Notes under the pieces: model-generated
What the model was told of the DNA's origin: nothing
The model's input: only the letters and a program-made list of their open reading frames with translations
Databases searched by the model: none
Position numbers and translations under genes: made by a program
In this document: piece by piece, positions 8,413 to 17,716 of the stretch
How the letters are laid out: each line of letters starts with the position of its first letter
How positions within the stretch are numbered: the first letter of the stretch is position 1
NCBI RefSeq assembly: GCF_001591445.1
Contig: NZ_BCUX01000013.1
Coordinates: forward strand, 62,001-126,000
Source: Neobacillus drentensis NBRC 102427
GTDB taxonomy: Bacteria; Bacillota; Bacilli; Bacillales; Cytobacillaceae
DNA: 64,000 bases
Direction of reading: 5' to 3'

Positions 8413-9525
8413 ATGAAAATTCAAAATTATAAATTGGCAAAAAAACTACGACACGAATTGCATCAACATCCTGAACTTTCTAACGAAGAGGTTTGGACAA
8501 AACAACATTTAGTGGATTTTTTGAAAGCGAATACAGAACTAGAACTTGTAGATAAAGGAAATTGGTTTTACGCAATATATCGAGCAGGAACAGATAAACC
8601 AAATATTGCTTTCCGTGCAGATTTTGATGCACTTCCTATGGATGAATTCATCGAACTGCCATGGGCTTCTCAATACCCTGGAAAAGCACACAAATGTGGT
8701 CATGATGGCCACTCAGCAACACTAGCAGGATTTGCACTTGAAATCGATCAAGTGGGTGCAGATAAAAATATCTTTTTTCTCTTTCAACCTGCTGAAGAAA
8801 CAGGAGATGGTGCTATTCAATGTGTTGATTTCATTAAAGAACACAATATTGATGAAATTTATGCCTACCATAATATGAGTGGATTTCCTTACAAGATCAT
8901 AGGGATTATCGATGGAACGATAATGTGTGCATCTAGAGGGATGACGATACATCTAGAAGGTGCTCCTACCCATGCCAGTCAGCCAGAAAAGGGGATCAAT
9001 CCATCTTTCGCAATCGGTAATATTCTCGGAGCGATTCCTGTTTTCACCTCACCGAAAAAAAACAAAGGTCTTATCCTATGCACAGTTGTACAAATCGATG
9101 TAGGTGAAAATGCTTTTGGTATTGCTGCATCAAAAGGGGATCTTCGTATGACAATACGTGCTCTTTACGAAGAAGAGTTGGATCGACTACAAGAAAACCT
9201 TGAAAACTTTGCAAAAGTTCAGGCTGAAGAATTCGGATTAAAAGTAAGTTTCCAATATAATGATGAATTCCCGGAAACGTTCAATCATAAAGAAAGTGCA
9301 GATAAAATTCGTTTGGTTGCAAAAGCAAAGGGAATGGAATTAGTTGAAGTGAAAGAAGCATTCCGTGCTTCTGAAGACTTTGGCCACTTTACAAAGTTAA
9401 CAAAAGGTGCATTTTGCTTTATTGGAAATGGGGAAGATTATCCACATATTCATACGCAGGAGTATGACTTCCGTGATGAACTGATTGAATCAGGAGTTGA
9501 ACTATTCAAGGGGTTAGCTAAATAG
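8413..9525 (+). CDS. M20D amidohydrolase (aminoacylase/hippurate hydrolase-like)
   Basis: About 370 residues. Visible M20 motifs: HELHQHPELSNEE, FRADFDALPM, the metal-site stretch HKCGHDGHSATL, FQPAEETGDGA with the catalytic Glu pair, and a late metal-binding RASEDFGHF segment. The dimerisation insert lies between (MTIHLEGAPTHASQPEKG). The family hydrolyses N-acyl or amide bonds of amino acids. The true substrate is not readable, but coupling to an SSF carrier under a sigma-54 activator implies a nutrient scavenged under nitrogen or carbon control. I use ATG 8413; an upstream GTG at 8398 lies inside the symporter gene. Confidence 0.9.
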   Translation: MKIQNYKLAKKLRHELHQHPELSNEEVWTKQHLVDFLKANTELELVDKGNWFYAIYRAGTDKPNIAFRADFDALPMDEFIELPWASQYPGKAHKCGHDGHSATLAGFALEIDQVGADKNIFFLFQPAEETGDGAIQCVDFIKEHNIDEIYAYHNMSGFPYKIIGIIDGTIMCASRGMTIHLEGAPTHASQPEKGINPSFAIGNILGAIPVFTSPKKNKGLILCTVVQIDVGENAFGIAASKGDLRMTIRALYEEELDRLQENLENFAKVQAEEFGLKVSFQYNDEFPETFNHKESADKIRLVAKAKGMELVEVKEAFRASEDFGHFTKLTKGAFCFIGNGEDYPHIHTQEYDFRDELIESGVELFKGLAK

Positions 9526-9570
9526 GAATAAGCTGAACTAGTTCAAACCATTAGTTTAACTTTGAAAAAT

Positions 9571-9604
9571 CCAGCCCCAATAATCTAATCAGGACTGGCT
9601 TTTA
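9571..9604. terminator. Imperfect hairpin between converging operons
   Basis: CCAGCCC (9571-9577) pairs with GGACTGG (9592-9598) with one mismatch. Short T-runs occur on both sides (TTTT on the plus strand, ATTTTT on the minus strand). It is a weak bidirectional terminator between the amidohydrolase and TetR genes. Confidence 0.45.
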
Positions 9605-9645
9605 ACCATATTAATCTCGGGCGTGTATTTGTCATTAAGTAGCCC

Positions 9646-10251
9646 TTATTGTTTTACACACTCCAGTTTCGGATCAAAAGTATCAAAAAACGGGACAAGC
9701 AGCGTCATATGTTCTGGTCCTAATTTATCTGTAGACTGGAGCATCCAGTCGAAGATAATTCCCCTAGTATAAATGAGAATCATGTGGGCGATAAATCCTG
9801 CATCCATATCGCGGCGGAATTCACTTTGCTCCTGTCCTTTTTGAATAATCACTTTAAAATGGGTAAACATTCGCCGTTCCTTCGAAATCATGTAGGAAGG
9901 TTGTTCGTCATTGATTTGCAAGGTATAGATTGCCTTCGTCCATTCTCTGCGGCTCTCATTTACATAATTGTACATTTCTTTGCATAGGGCGATCAATTCT
10001 TCTTTATTAGTTTGATAGGTTTGTGATGATACTCTGGTGATTACTTCCTCATCAAGATCAAACCAGGAACTAAGGATGATTTCTCCTTTATTTTTAAAAT
10101 GATTATAAAAAGCCCCTTTGGTGACCCCGGCTTTTTTGCAAATGTCGTCAATTGTCGTATTCTGGTAGCCTTTTTTAATGAAGAGCTCCAAACTGATCTG
10201 GTTCAGCGTATTGCGCGTTTGTTTTGCTTCTTCCCTGCTTTTTCGAGCCAT
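9646..10251 (-). CDS. TetR/AcrR-family transcriptional regulator
   Basis: 201 residues. The N-terminal HTH is canonical (LNQISLELFIKKGYQNTTIDDICKKAGVTKGAFYNHFKNKGEI, about 17-60), with a helical ligand-binding domain after it. AAAGGAG precedes the ATG on the minus strand. It is divergent from the ABC transporter/aldolase operon at 10547. A perfect 7-bp-arm palindrome (10423-10440) lies just after a candidate promoter for that operon, so this protein is the likely repressor. The effector is unknown and probably the imported compound or a breakdown product. Confidence 0.92.
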   Translation of the reverse strand: MARKSREEAKQTRNTLNQISLELFIKKGYQNTTIDDICKKAGVTKGAFYNHFKNKGEIILSSWFDLDEEVITRVSSQTYQTNKEELIALCKEMYNYVNESRREWTKAIYTLQINDEQPSYMISKERRMFTHFKVIIQKGQEQSEFRRDMDAGFIAHMILIYTRGIIFDWMLQSTDKLGPEHMTLLVPFFDTFDPKLECVKQ

Positions 10252-10380
10252 TTTGATATCGCTCCTTTACTCAAAATTCATTTTTTCCATATTGTGTAAT
10301 CCATACGTAAATCATAGCACAGAATCAAATCTATCAAAATTAGAAAAAAATTCAATTGCACTTTTTATTTTTTTAAATTA

Positions 10381-10409
10381 TTGAAAAATTCAAAAATCTA
10401 TAGTAAGAT
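10381..10409 (+). promoter_or_regulatory. Candidate sigma-A promoter of the ABC/aldolase operon
   Basis: TTGAAA (10381-10386), a 17-bp spacer and TAAGAT (10404-10409). It lies about 140 bp upstream of the substrate-binding protein and directly before a palindrome. Confidence 0.5.
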
Positions 10410-10422
10410 TAAAAACATCAAT

Positions 10423-10440
10423 TAGATACTAGGGTATCTA
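10423..10440. promoter_or_regulatory. Palindromic operator candidate for the TetR regulator
   Basis: TAGATAC-TAGG-GTATCTA: two perfect 7-bp arms around a 4-bp centre, placed about 13 bp after the candidate -10 box. The length and position suit a TetR dimer that blocks transcription of the operon. Confidence 0.6.
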
Positions 10441-10546
10441 AAATGATAAAGTATATCTTTGGTTTTATCAATCAGAAAGGAGGTAAACAGGGAAAAAATT
10501 ATTGTTTTTCTAAAAAAGATTAAGAGATTTAAAGGAGGGTTTTTTT

Positions 10547-12145
10547 ATGGTCAAAAGTAAATTAAAGTTTTTATATCTTAATGTCATGATTGGTTTAATC
10601 ATTGCTGTTATCCTTTCCGGCTGTTCGGGATCAAAATCCACTACCACAGATTCTGCATCCTCCTCGCAGAAGCAGGAAAATCCAGGAAATCCACAGTATG
10701 GCGGGGTATTAAAAATTTCCTCACCTATTGAACCCGCCAATTTAGGGCTGCCGCCTGAACAAGTTGGAAGCGGTTTCGTACACATGATGACACCAGTTCT
10801 TGAAACACTTGGAAAATTTGATGAGAAGGGTGAAATGCAGCCATTACTGGCCGAAAAGTGGGAAATGGATCCACAAGCAAAAACTATCACTTACTTTTTG
10901 AAAAAAGGCATTAAATTCCACGATGGCACTGACTTCAATGCAGAAGCTGTGAAATGGAATATTGAGTTATTCCAGCAAGCCAAACGCGGCGAAGTAGACG
11001 GGATTAAGTCGATTGATGTAGTTGATGAAAGCACAGTCAAGATAAATCTAGCCGATTGGAACAGCAGCTTGAACAACGCGCTCTGTTTCTGGATTCAAAT
11101 GATTTCGCCGACTGCGTATGAAAAGAACGGAAAAGACTGGGCAACTACCCATCCAGTGGGCACCGGTGCATTCGCGTTTGACAGTTGGGAGCGCGGAGTT
11201 TCGATTAAATATAAGAAAAATAAAAACTACTGGCAAGAGGGCCTTCCATATCTTGATGGGGTAGAATACAAAATCATTCCAGATGCAATGACGGCCTCCG
11301 CTGCCTTCCAGCAAAGAGAAGTGGATGCATCATTCTATTTACCGGTTGATAGGGTCCTAGAATTAGAAAAGAACGATCAGTACAAAGTCGTCACACTTAC
11401 AACAGGTCTTGGCAACAGAGAAAACGGGCTTATCCCGAATAGCGGAAATCCGGATTCTCCGTGGGCAAATGTGAAAGTCAGAGAAGCGTTAGCCTATGCG
11501 ATTGATGCAAAAACAATCGTCGAAAAGGTCCTAAAAGGCGGCTATGAAGTAACAGACCAGTGGGGACCAATGACAGGTTCTTCTTACAATAAGGATGCAA
11601 AGAAATATGAATTTAACCCTGAAAAAGCGAAGAAATTGCTAGCTGAAGCAGGATATCCGAAGGGCTTCAAAACGAAGCTTCTCTCCTGGCCAGGCCTTGA
11701 GCATGAATCACTGCCGCCTGTTTATCAGAGCTATTTAAAGGAAGTTGGAATTGATGCGGAAGTTGTGCCTGTTGATACGGCTAGAATGTATGACCTGATT
11801 GGCACCAAGTGGGACGGGCTGATGTACTTTGACGTTATTACCTCCCCAGACCTGCCGCTATACATGGAACGTTACTTAAGCAAAAAAGCTAAATTATACG
11901 TAAACATTGACCATCCGGAAAAAGTCGAAGAGCTCATTAAAAAAGGTAAAGCTGCAACCGATCCGGAAACAAAGCAGCAGGCAAACCTTGATTTACAGAA
12001 GGCTGTCTTCGAGGAAAACCATATGTTCTTCCCATTAGCGGTTACGACGATGCCAATTGTCATGTATCCGAACATTCAAGACAGCGGATTTAATGAAACA
12101 TATGGCAATGTGTATTCTCCAGAAAAGACATGGCTTTCAAAATAA
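10547..12145 (+). CDS. ABC transporter solute-binding lipoprotein, family 5 (peptide/nickel type)
   Basis: 532 residues. A signal peptide ends in the lipobox ILSGC, with the lipid-carrying Cys at residue 26. The mature part is an SBP_bac_5 protein (GGVLKISSPIEPANL, FHDGTDFNAEAVKWNIE, PVGTGAFAFDSWERG). AAAGGAGG lies about eight bases before the ATG. Family members bind peptides, but also sugars, opines or organic acids. It is the first gene of a run with two permeases, a fused ATPase and two aldolase-like enzymes, which favours a catabolised small molecule over bulk peptides. Confidence 0.93.
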   Translation: MVKSKLKFLYLNVMIGLIIAVILSGCSGSKSTTTDSASSSQKQENPGNPQYGGVLKISSPIEPANLGLPPEQVGSGFVHMMTPVLETLGKFDEKGEMQPLLAEKWEMDPQAKTITYFLKKGIKFHDGTDFNAEAVKWNIELFQQAKRGEVDGIKSIDVVDESTVKINLADWNSSLNNALCFWIQMISPTAYEKNGKDWATTHPVGTGAFAFDSWERGVSIKYKKNKNYWQEGLPYLDGVEYKIIPDAMTASAAFQQREVDASFYLPVDRVLELEKNDQYKVVTLTTGLGNRENGLIPNSGNPDSPWANVKVREALAYAIDAKTIVEKVLKGGYEVTDQWGPMTGSSYNKDAKKYEFNPEKAKKLLAEAGYPKGFKTKLLSWPGLEHESLPPVYQSYLKEVGIDAEVVPVDTARMYDLIGTKWDGLMYFDVITSPDLPLYMERYLSKKAKLYVNIDHPEKVEELIKKGKAATDPETKQQANLDLQKAVFEENHMFFPLAVTTMPIVMYPNIQDSGFNETYGNVYSPEKTWLSK

Positions 12146-12209
12146 CGAAAAACTTTGGGGGGATGATGCTTCATCTTCCCCTCTTATCTAACAGAAAAGG
12201 AGAGCTGTC

Positions 12210-13154
12210 ATGATTGCGTTTATTATCCGCAGGCTATTGCAGACCGTCATTGTTTTGTTTATGGTTACCCTCATCGTATTTTCCATTCTGCAGGTTCTGC
12301 CGGGCGATCCCGCACGGACTTTGTTAGGACCTGAAGCCTCACCGGAACAAGTAGAGCAAATTCGCGACGAATTAGGGCTAAACCGCCCGCTGCCAGTACA
12401 ATATATCACCTGGGTTGAACATGCCGTCCAAGGAGATCTGGGCAAGTCGATTGCCATTAAAGAAGACGTAACGGGAATTATTGGCGAACACTTACCAAAA
12501 ACCCTATATATCAGTATTCTTTCGATGGTATTAGCCATCGTTATCGGGGTACCGGCCGGTATTATTGCCGCCATTAGAAGGGGAGGAAAAATTGATTCCC
12601 TCATTTCCGTCGTCTCAAACTTTGGAATGGCAGTACCTGCTTTCTGGCTCGCTGTTTTATGTGTTTATTTCTTCAGCCTCAAACTGGGATGGTTTCCGGT
12701 GCAGGGATATACCTCCCCATTTAAAGATTTCTGGTTAAGTACACAGCAGGTCATTATGCCTGTTATCTGCCTTGCCTTTGCGGCGCTCGCTTCCTTTGCC
12801 CGCCAGACTAGGTCGGCCATGCTCGAAGTGATCATGCAGGATTTCACCAGAACGGCCCGTTCCAAAGGACTAAAAGAAGGAACCATTATTATCAAGCATA
12901 CATTGAAAAATGCCATTATTCCTGTTATCACCTTAGTGGGGCTGCAGGTGCGAAACATCGTGGGCAGTACCATATTTGTTGAGCAGGTCTTCAATATTCC
13001 GGGTATGGGACGGCTAGTCGTTCAAAGTATCTTCAATCAAGACTTTGTTGTCGTTCAGGGCTGCGTACTCGTCATTGCCATTATCGTTGCCTTTACCAAT
13101 CTATTGATTGATATTTCATATGGCTTTGCAGACCCACGGATACGGATTAAATAA
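12210..13154 (+). CDS. ABC transporter permease, DppB/OppB type
   Basis: 314 residues with six membrane helices. The N-terminus is typical (IIRRLLQTVIVLFMVTLIVFSILQVLPGDPARTLLG). The BPD_transp_1 domain carries the EAA loop (TRTARSKGLKEGTIIIKHTLKNAIIPVIT) that docks on the ATPase. AAAGGAG precedes the ATG. It is the second gene of the operon starting at 10547 and pairs with the DppC-type permease that follows after 12 bp. Confidence 0.94.
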   Translation: MIAFIIRRLLQTVIVLFMVTLIVFSILQVLPGDPARTLLGPEASPEQVEQIRDELGLNRPLPVQYITWVEHAVQGDLGKSIAIKEDVTGIIGEHLPKTLYISILSMVLAIVIGVPAGIIAAIRRGGKIDSLISVVSNFGMAVPAFWLAVLCVYFFSLKLGWFPVQGYTSPFKDFWLSTQQVIMPVICLAFAALASFARQTRSAMLEVIMQDFTRTARSKGLKEGTIIIKHTLKNAIIPVITLVGLQVRNIVGSTIFVEQVFNIPGMGRLVVQSIFNQDFVVVQGCVLVIAIIVAFTNLLIDISYGFADPRIRIK

Positions 13155-13166
13155 GGAGGGACAAAG

Positions 13167-14066
13167 ATGACAACAGAAATCATCGCTTCAGAAAAAGTGG
13201 TTGAACAAAAGGTAAAAAAGACAAGTAATAAAAAGCGGTTTCTTCGTGTATTTCTTGCCCGAAAAACGGTTGTTGCGAGTTTGGCCATTATCTTCATTAT
13301 GATTATTTGTGCTATATTTGCCCCGTTAATTGCCCCGTTCGATCCATATAAACAAGACTATACGCAAATCCTTGCAGACCCATCTCTCGCCCATCCATTA
13401 GGAACGGACTTGATTGGAAGGGATGTCCTAAGCCGGATTATATACGGCAGCCAGGCAGCGCTGCTAGTCGGTATGGTATCCGTCGCCATTGCAAGTGTGA
13501 TTGGGATCATCCTTGGATTATTTTCCGGCTATGCTGGCGGGTTGATTGATGCCGTTATTATGAGAGCAATGGATGCCCTCATGGCGATTCCTCCTATTAT
13601 ATTGGCGGTGGTTTTCGTCGCAGCCTTTGGCGGCGGTTTAAAGAACGTCATCATTACGTTAGGCCTTTCGCTTGTACCGACTTACGCACGATTAATGCGG
13701 GGCCAGGTACTAGCAATCAGGGAATCAGATTATATTGTGGCACAAGAGCTCATGGGCTCGACGAACATTAGAAATATGATCAAGCATGTACTTCCAAACT
13801 GTCTTTCACCGCTCATTGTCTTGATCACCCTAAACTTTGGTGTGGCTATTTTGGCTGAAGCTGGACTCAGCTTTTTAGGACTTGGAATTGTTCCGCCAAA
13901 AGCTGCTTGGGGTTCGATGATTAATGACGGATATAAATATTTATTATCCAATCCAATCCTTTCTTTTGCCCCTGGTATGGCAGTCGTACTGGTAGTGGTG
14001 GCCTTTAATATTGTCGGAGATGCATTAAGGGATGCCCTTGATCCGCGTTTGAAAGGTAGCTTGTAA
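13167..14066 (+). CDS. ABC transporter permease, DppC/OppC type
   Basis: 299 residues. An N-terminal OppC_N helix (about 33-55) is followed by the permease domain with PLGTDLIGRDVLSRIIYGSQ and an EAA loop near VAQELMGSTNIRNMIKHVLPNCLSPLIV. AAGGAGGGA lies before the ATG. It forms the membrane channel with the permease encoded just upstream. Confidence 0.94.
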   Translation: MTTEIIASEKVVEQKVKKTSNKKRFLRVFLARKTVVASLAIIFIMIICAIFAPLIAPFDPYKQDYTQILADPSLAHPLGTDLIGRDVLSRIIYGSQAALLVGMVSVAIASVIGIILGLFSGYAGGLIDAVIMRAMDALMAIPPIILAVVFVAAFGGGLKNVIITLGLSLVPTYARLMRGQVLAIRESDYIVAQELMGSTNIRNMIKHVLPNCLSPLIVLITLNFGVAILAEAGLSFLGLGIVPPKAAWGSMINDGYKYLLSNPILSFAPGMAVVLVVVAFNIVGDALRDALDPRLKGSL

Positions 14067-14089
14067 GAAACAATGGGAGGTGTACATAA

Positions 14090-16135
14090 ATGAGCCATTT
14101 GCTCGAGGTTAAAAATTTACAAACACAATTTACAGTTGACCGCAATGTCGTAAAAGCAGTTGATGGCGTTTCCTATTACGTGGATGAGGGAGAAATCGTC
14201 GCGGTCGTCGGCGAGAGCGGCAGCGGGAAATCCGTTACGCAATATTCCGGCATCCAGCTAATCCCAACGCCCCCAGGGAAAATTGCCGGCGGGGAAGTCC
14301 TGTTTAATGGGAAAAACTTGCTTCAGATAAGCGGGGAAGAACTGCGGCAGGTACGCGGCGGGGAAATCGGGGTGGTGTTCCAGGAACCGATGACGTCACT
14401 GAACCCCGTATTAACGATTGGTTATCAAATTATCGAGACAATTATCCTCCATTTAAAGATGAATAAGAAGGATGCCCGCAAACATGCGATTGAATTGCTG
14501 AAAAGTGTCGGGATACCAGATGCAGAAGAAAGGATTGACTATTACCCACACCAATTCAGCGGCGGCATGCGGCAAAGGGTGTGCATTGCAATGGCGATGG
14601 CCTGCAAACCGAAGATTCTAATTGCGGATGAAGCGACGACAGCGCTTGATGTTACCACACAGGCGCAAATCTTGGAGATGCTAAAAGATATTGTAAAGGA
14701 AACAAAAACTTCTATTGTATTAGTGACCCATAATTTAGGGATTGTGGCCCGCTATGCAGACCGTATTTATGTCATGTATGCCGGTGAAATCGTCGAATCG
14801 GGGACTACGAAGGAAATTTTTTCAAGTCCAAAGCATCCTTACACGATTTCCTTATTGAATGCCATCCCTAGATTAGATGACCCAAAAGGACGGCAGCTGA
14901 TTCCAATTGATGGGATTCCCCCATCCCTGATTAACAAACAGGACATTTGTGCTTTTTTGCCAAGATGTCCGCATCGGACGGCGGCCTGTTCATTCAAGCC
15001 TGCGCCAAAGCTTGAGACTGTAAGTGGCAGCCATTATTCGGCTTGCCATGAAGATATAACGACGGAGGCGATTAAGGAAGTGGCCGCTGCTAGGGCCACT
15101 TCGGAGGATTCTTCTGCAGATGCGTTCAATGACAATCAATCGGATAATGAAAACCTTTTAGAGGTTAAAAACTTAAAAATGTATTTTCCAGTCACAAAGG
15201 GGATTCTGAAGCGCAAAGTGGCGGATGTCAAGGCCGTGGACGATGTCAGCTTTTCGATTAAAAAAGGGGAAACCCTTGGGTTGGTTGGGGAAAGCGGCTG
15301 CGGGAAAACAACGATTATTCGCAGTATTTTACGGATGTACGAACCGACTGCAGGTGATGTGATTTTTGACGGACAAAACATTGCCAAAATGCCAAAGCAT
15401 AAACTGCGTCCCATCCGCCGAAACATCTCCCTTGTGTTCCAGGATCCGTTTAGTTCACTCGATCCTAGGCAAACGGCGGGAAGCATTGTCGGCGAACCAT
15501 TGATCATTCATAAATTAACGAAAACAAAAGCTGAATATGAGAAACGCGTCAATGAATTATTCGAACTTGTGGGTCTAAATCCTGAATGGAAAAACAGAGT
15601 TCCCCACGAATTCAGCGGCGGGCAAAGACAGCGGATCGGAATTGCCCGCGCATTGGCGAGCAACCCTTCGTTTATTGTTTGCGACGAGGCCATTTCCGCA
15701 TTGGATGTGTCGATTCAAGCGCAAATTATTAATCTATTAGAAGATTTACAGAAAAAGCTCGGTCTTACCTATCTATTTGTCGCTCACGACCTTTCCGTTG
15801 TCCGCCATATCAGCGACCGGGTCGTGGTGATGTATCTAGGCAAGATTATAGAGGTGGCAGATTGGAAGTCACTGTATGAGAACCCGCTTCATCCTTATAC
15901 AAAAGGATTGCTTGCGGCAGTACCAATACCAGACCCATTTGTTGAAGAAAACCGGGAACATGTGATGCTGGAAGGGGAAATCCCAAGTGTGATGAATCGG
16001 CCAAAGGGCTGTGCCTTTTTTAACCGCTGTCCAATGGCAACCAAGGAATGCAGCGAAGCGGAGCCGCCGCTTGTTGAAACCGAAGAGGGGCATAGTGTCG
16101 CTTGTATTAAAGTTGGAAAGGAAGTTAGAGTATGA
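14090..16135 (+). CDS. Fused double ATPase of a peptide-type ABC transporter (DppD-DppF fusion)
   Basis: 681 residues holding two complete ATPase units that are usually separate. Unit 1: Walker A GESGSGKS (41-48), signature FSGGMRQR, Walker B ILIADEATTALD, then an oligo_HPY zone with cysteines (CPHRTAACSF). Unit 2: Walker A GESGCGKT (about 400), signature FSGGQRQR, Walker B IVCDEAISALD, and a second oligo_HPY tail. The fusion layout resembles E. coli GsiA; the paralogous operon at 49732 keeps the two as separate genes. Both Walker B regions read DEA where most homologues read DEP. The stop overlaps the next start (ATGA), so translation is coupled to the aldolase. Confidence 0.95.
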   Translation: MSHLLEVKNLQTQFTVDRNVVKAVDGVSYYVDEGEIVAVVGESGSGKSVTQYSGIQLIPTPPGKIAGGEVLFNGKNLLQISGEELRQVRGGEIGVVFQEPMTSLNPVLTIGYQIIETIILHLKMNKKDARKHAIELLKSVGIPDAEERIDYYPHQFSGGMRQRVCIAMAMACKPKILIADEATTALDVTTQAQILEMLKDIVKETKTSIVLVTHNLGIVARYADRIYVMYAGEIVESGTTKEIFSSPKHPYTISLLNAIPRLDDPKGRQLIPIDGIPPSLINKQDICAFLPRCPHRTAACSFKPAPKLETVSGSHYSACHEDITTEAIKEVAAARATSEDSSADAFNDNQSDNENLLEVKNLKMYFPVTKGILKRKVADVKAVDDVSFSIKKGETLGLVGESGCGKTTIIRSILRMYEPTAGDVIFDGQNIAKMPKHKLRPIRRNISLVFQDPFSSLDPRQTAGSIVGEPLIIHKLTKTKAEYEKRVNELFELVGLNPEWKNRVPHEFSGGQRQRIGIARALASNPSFIVCDEAISALDVSIQAQIINLLEDLQKKLGLTYLFVAHDLSVVRHISDRVVVMYLGKIIEVADWKSLYENPLHPYTKGLLAAVPIPDPFVEENREHVMLEGEIPSVMNRPKGCAFFNRCPMATKECSEAEPPLVETEEGHSVACIKVGKEVRV

Positions 16136-16932
16136 GCCATACGAAGAGAATCGATCAAGCATTACAAACAAGGGGATTCGCGGTTGGAACCTTTATTTCC
16201 TTTAACAGTCCTGACGTAGCCGAATTTGCCGGCCACGCCGGGTTCGATTTTATCCTGCTTGATGCAGAGCACAGCACCTTTGCTTTTGAAGGTTCAGTTG
16301 AAATGATCCGTGCCGCTGCGGCTGGCGGGACTGCTGCCGTCGTCCGGCTTCCATCTAGTGAGCATTCCGGCATTACGAAAATCTTGGATGCCGGCGCAGC
16401 CGGGGTACTGATAGCGAACGTCCGGACAGGGGAAGAAGCAAGAAGGATTGTGCAGGCAGCGAAATACGGACCTGCCGGCAAACGGGGATACAGCCCCAGC
16501 CTCAGGGCGATGGATGGTTATAAAAACAATAAGGAGTACCGCGAGTGGAGCGACAACAACCTCTTAATCTGGGTAATTATCGAAAGTGAAGAGGCACTCG
16601 AAAATATTGAAGATATTCTCGATTCCGGCATCACCGGCATTATGCCCGGCCCTTACGATTTATCGATGGCCATGGGGTACGAAGGAGACACGACACATCC
16701 GGAAGTCGTAAAAGCATTATACCGTGTAAGTGACCTTGCGGTTAAGAAGGGCGTCGATCTCGCCGTTTTTTCCGAGGTGCCGGAAGGGGAAGGTGCGCTA
16801 ACTCCTTACGAAATCGCGGATTCTTGGAAAAATCGCGGAGCCCGGTTTATTCATTTTAGCACAGACCGGATGATCATGGCGTCTGGCTACCGAAGGATAT
16901 TAGATGGGTTGAAGGAATCGCAGGGCGTTTAG
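16132..16932 (+). CDS. HpcH/HpaI-family class II aldolase
   Basis: 266 residues in a TIM-barrel frame. Visible family motifs are FILLDAEHSTF, VVRLPS, the LDAGAAGVLIANVRTGEEA strand, YGPAGKRGYSP and GIMPGPYDLSMAMGY, which carries the GPxDLS metal/substrate loop. Members cleave 2-oxo-hydroxy acids to pyruvate plus an aldehyde using a divalent metal. Co-translation with the transporter ATPase (overlapping ATGA) ties it to the imported compound. The exact substrate cannot be read from the sequence. Confidence 0.9.
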   Translation: MSHTKRIDQALQTRGFAVGTFISFNSPDVAEFAGHAGFDFILLDAEHSTFAFEGSVEMIRAAAAGGTAAVVRLPSSEHSGITKILDAGAAGVLIANVRTGEEARRIVQAAKYGPAGKRGYSPSLRAMDGYKNNKEYREWSDNNLLIWVIIESEEALENIEDILDSGITGIMPGPYDLSMAMGYEGDTTHPEVVKALYRVSDLAVKKGVDLAVFSEVPEGEGALTPYEIADSWKNRGARFIHFSTDRMIMASGYRRILDGLKESQGV

Positions 16933-16957
16933 TTTTATAAAAATTGGAAGGGGAAAT

Positions 16958-17614
16958 ATGAAAATGATTACTATAAATACTTCAATTAAAAGACCGGACC
17001 CTGAATTGGTAAGACAATTGGGGGAGATTACTCCAAGTGATTATGGCCATAATCTTAATTTTCAATTCATTACCGCAAGCAAAATGAAGCCGTTATTTCA
17101 GATTGAAACGCCTTTTGCAGGCACGGCGGTAACGGTACGAACCCCGCCCAACGATACGGCATTAACCTGTAAGGCACTGGATTATATCCGGCCCGGCGAC
17201 ATAGTCGTGATTGATGCAAACGAAGAGGAACGTTATGCATGTTGGGGTGAAGTGATAACCAGAATTGCGATGGAAAAAGGGGCAGTAGCCGCGATTGTCA
17301 ATGGAGCCATTACGGACACCATTGCCATAAGAGATTTAGGGTTTAAAGTGTATTCGCATGCAGTGTCGCCTATGACGACGAAGTTCTACGGCCTCGGCGG
17401 CGATATCAATGTTCCCGTTTCTATTTCCGGCTGTGTCATCCAGCCTGGAGACGTGATTGTCGGCAGCAATGACGGGCTTTTAGTCGTGCCGCAGGATGAA
17501 ATTGCATTGTATTTAAAGGTTGGGAAAGAGGCAAAGGAATTAGATGAGCAAAACCTCCGAGACATAAAAATGTTAGGAGCGGAAACTCTCTTGCGCCGCT
17601 GGAATGCAAATTGA
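16958..17614 (+). CDS. RraA/HMG-aldolase-like protein
   Basis: 218 residues with the RraA fold signature: DYIRPGDIVVIDANEEERYACWGEVITRIAMEKGAVAAIVNGAITDT, then the PVSISGCVIQPGDVIVGSNDGLLVVP strand set. In 4-hydroxy-4-methyl-2-oxoglutarate aldolases the loop reads GxxRD, and the Arg binds pyruvate. Here it is GAITD, with Thr in place of Arg. It could therefore be a non-aldolase member, for example a decarboxylase or hydrolase. It follows the HpcH/HpaI aldolase by 25 bp in the same operon, which suggests consecutive steps on one substrate. Confidence 0.85.
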   Translation: MKMITINTSIKRPDPELVRQLGEITPSDYGHNLNFQFITASKMKPLFQIETPFAGTAVTVRTPPNDTALTCKALDYIRPGDIVVIDANEEERYACWGEVITRIAMEKGAVAAIVNGAITDTIAIRDLGFKVYSHAVSPMTTKFYGLGGDINVPVSISGCVIQPGDVIVGSNDGLLVVPQDEIALYLKVGKEAKELDEQNLRDIKMLGAETLLRRWNAN

Positions 17615-17716
17615 GGGGATAAACTAGACTGTCTTTAATAGCGCCCTAGGGGGAAAATCAATAATTCACCATAATCTATAATTTAAAAATAAATAAAACT
17701 AGGGAGATGGTTGCAG

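Noticed and set aside
10471..10500. A second AAAGGAGG site upstream of the binding-protein gene, suggesting a leader peptide
   Set aside because: No start codon at proper spacing gives more than a few codons.
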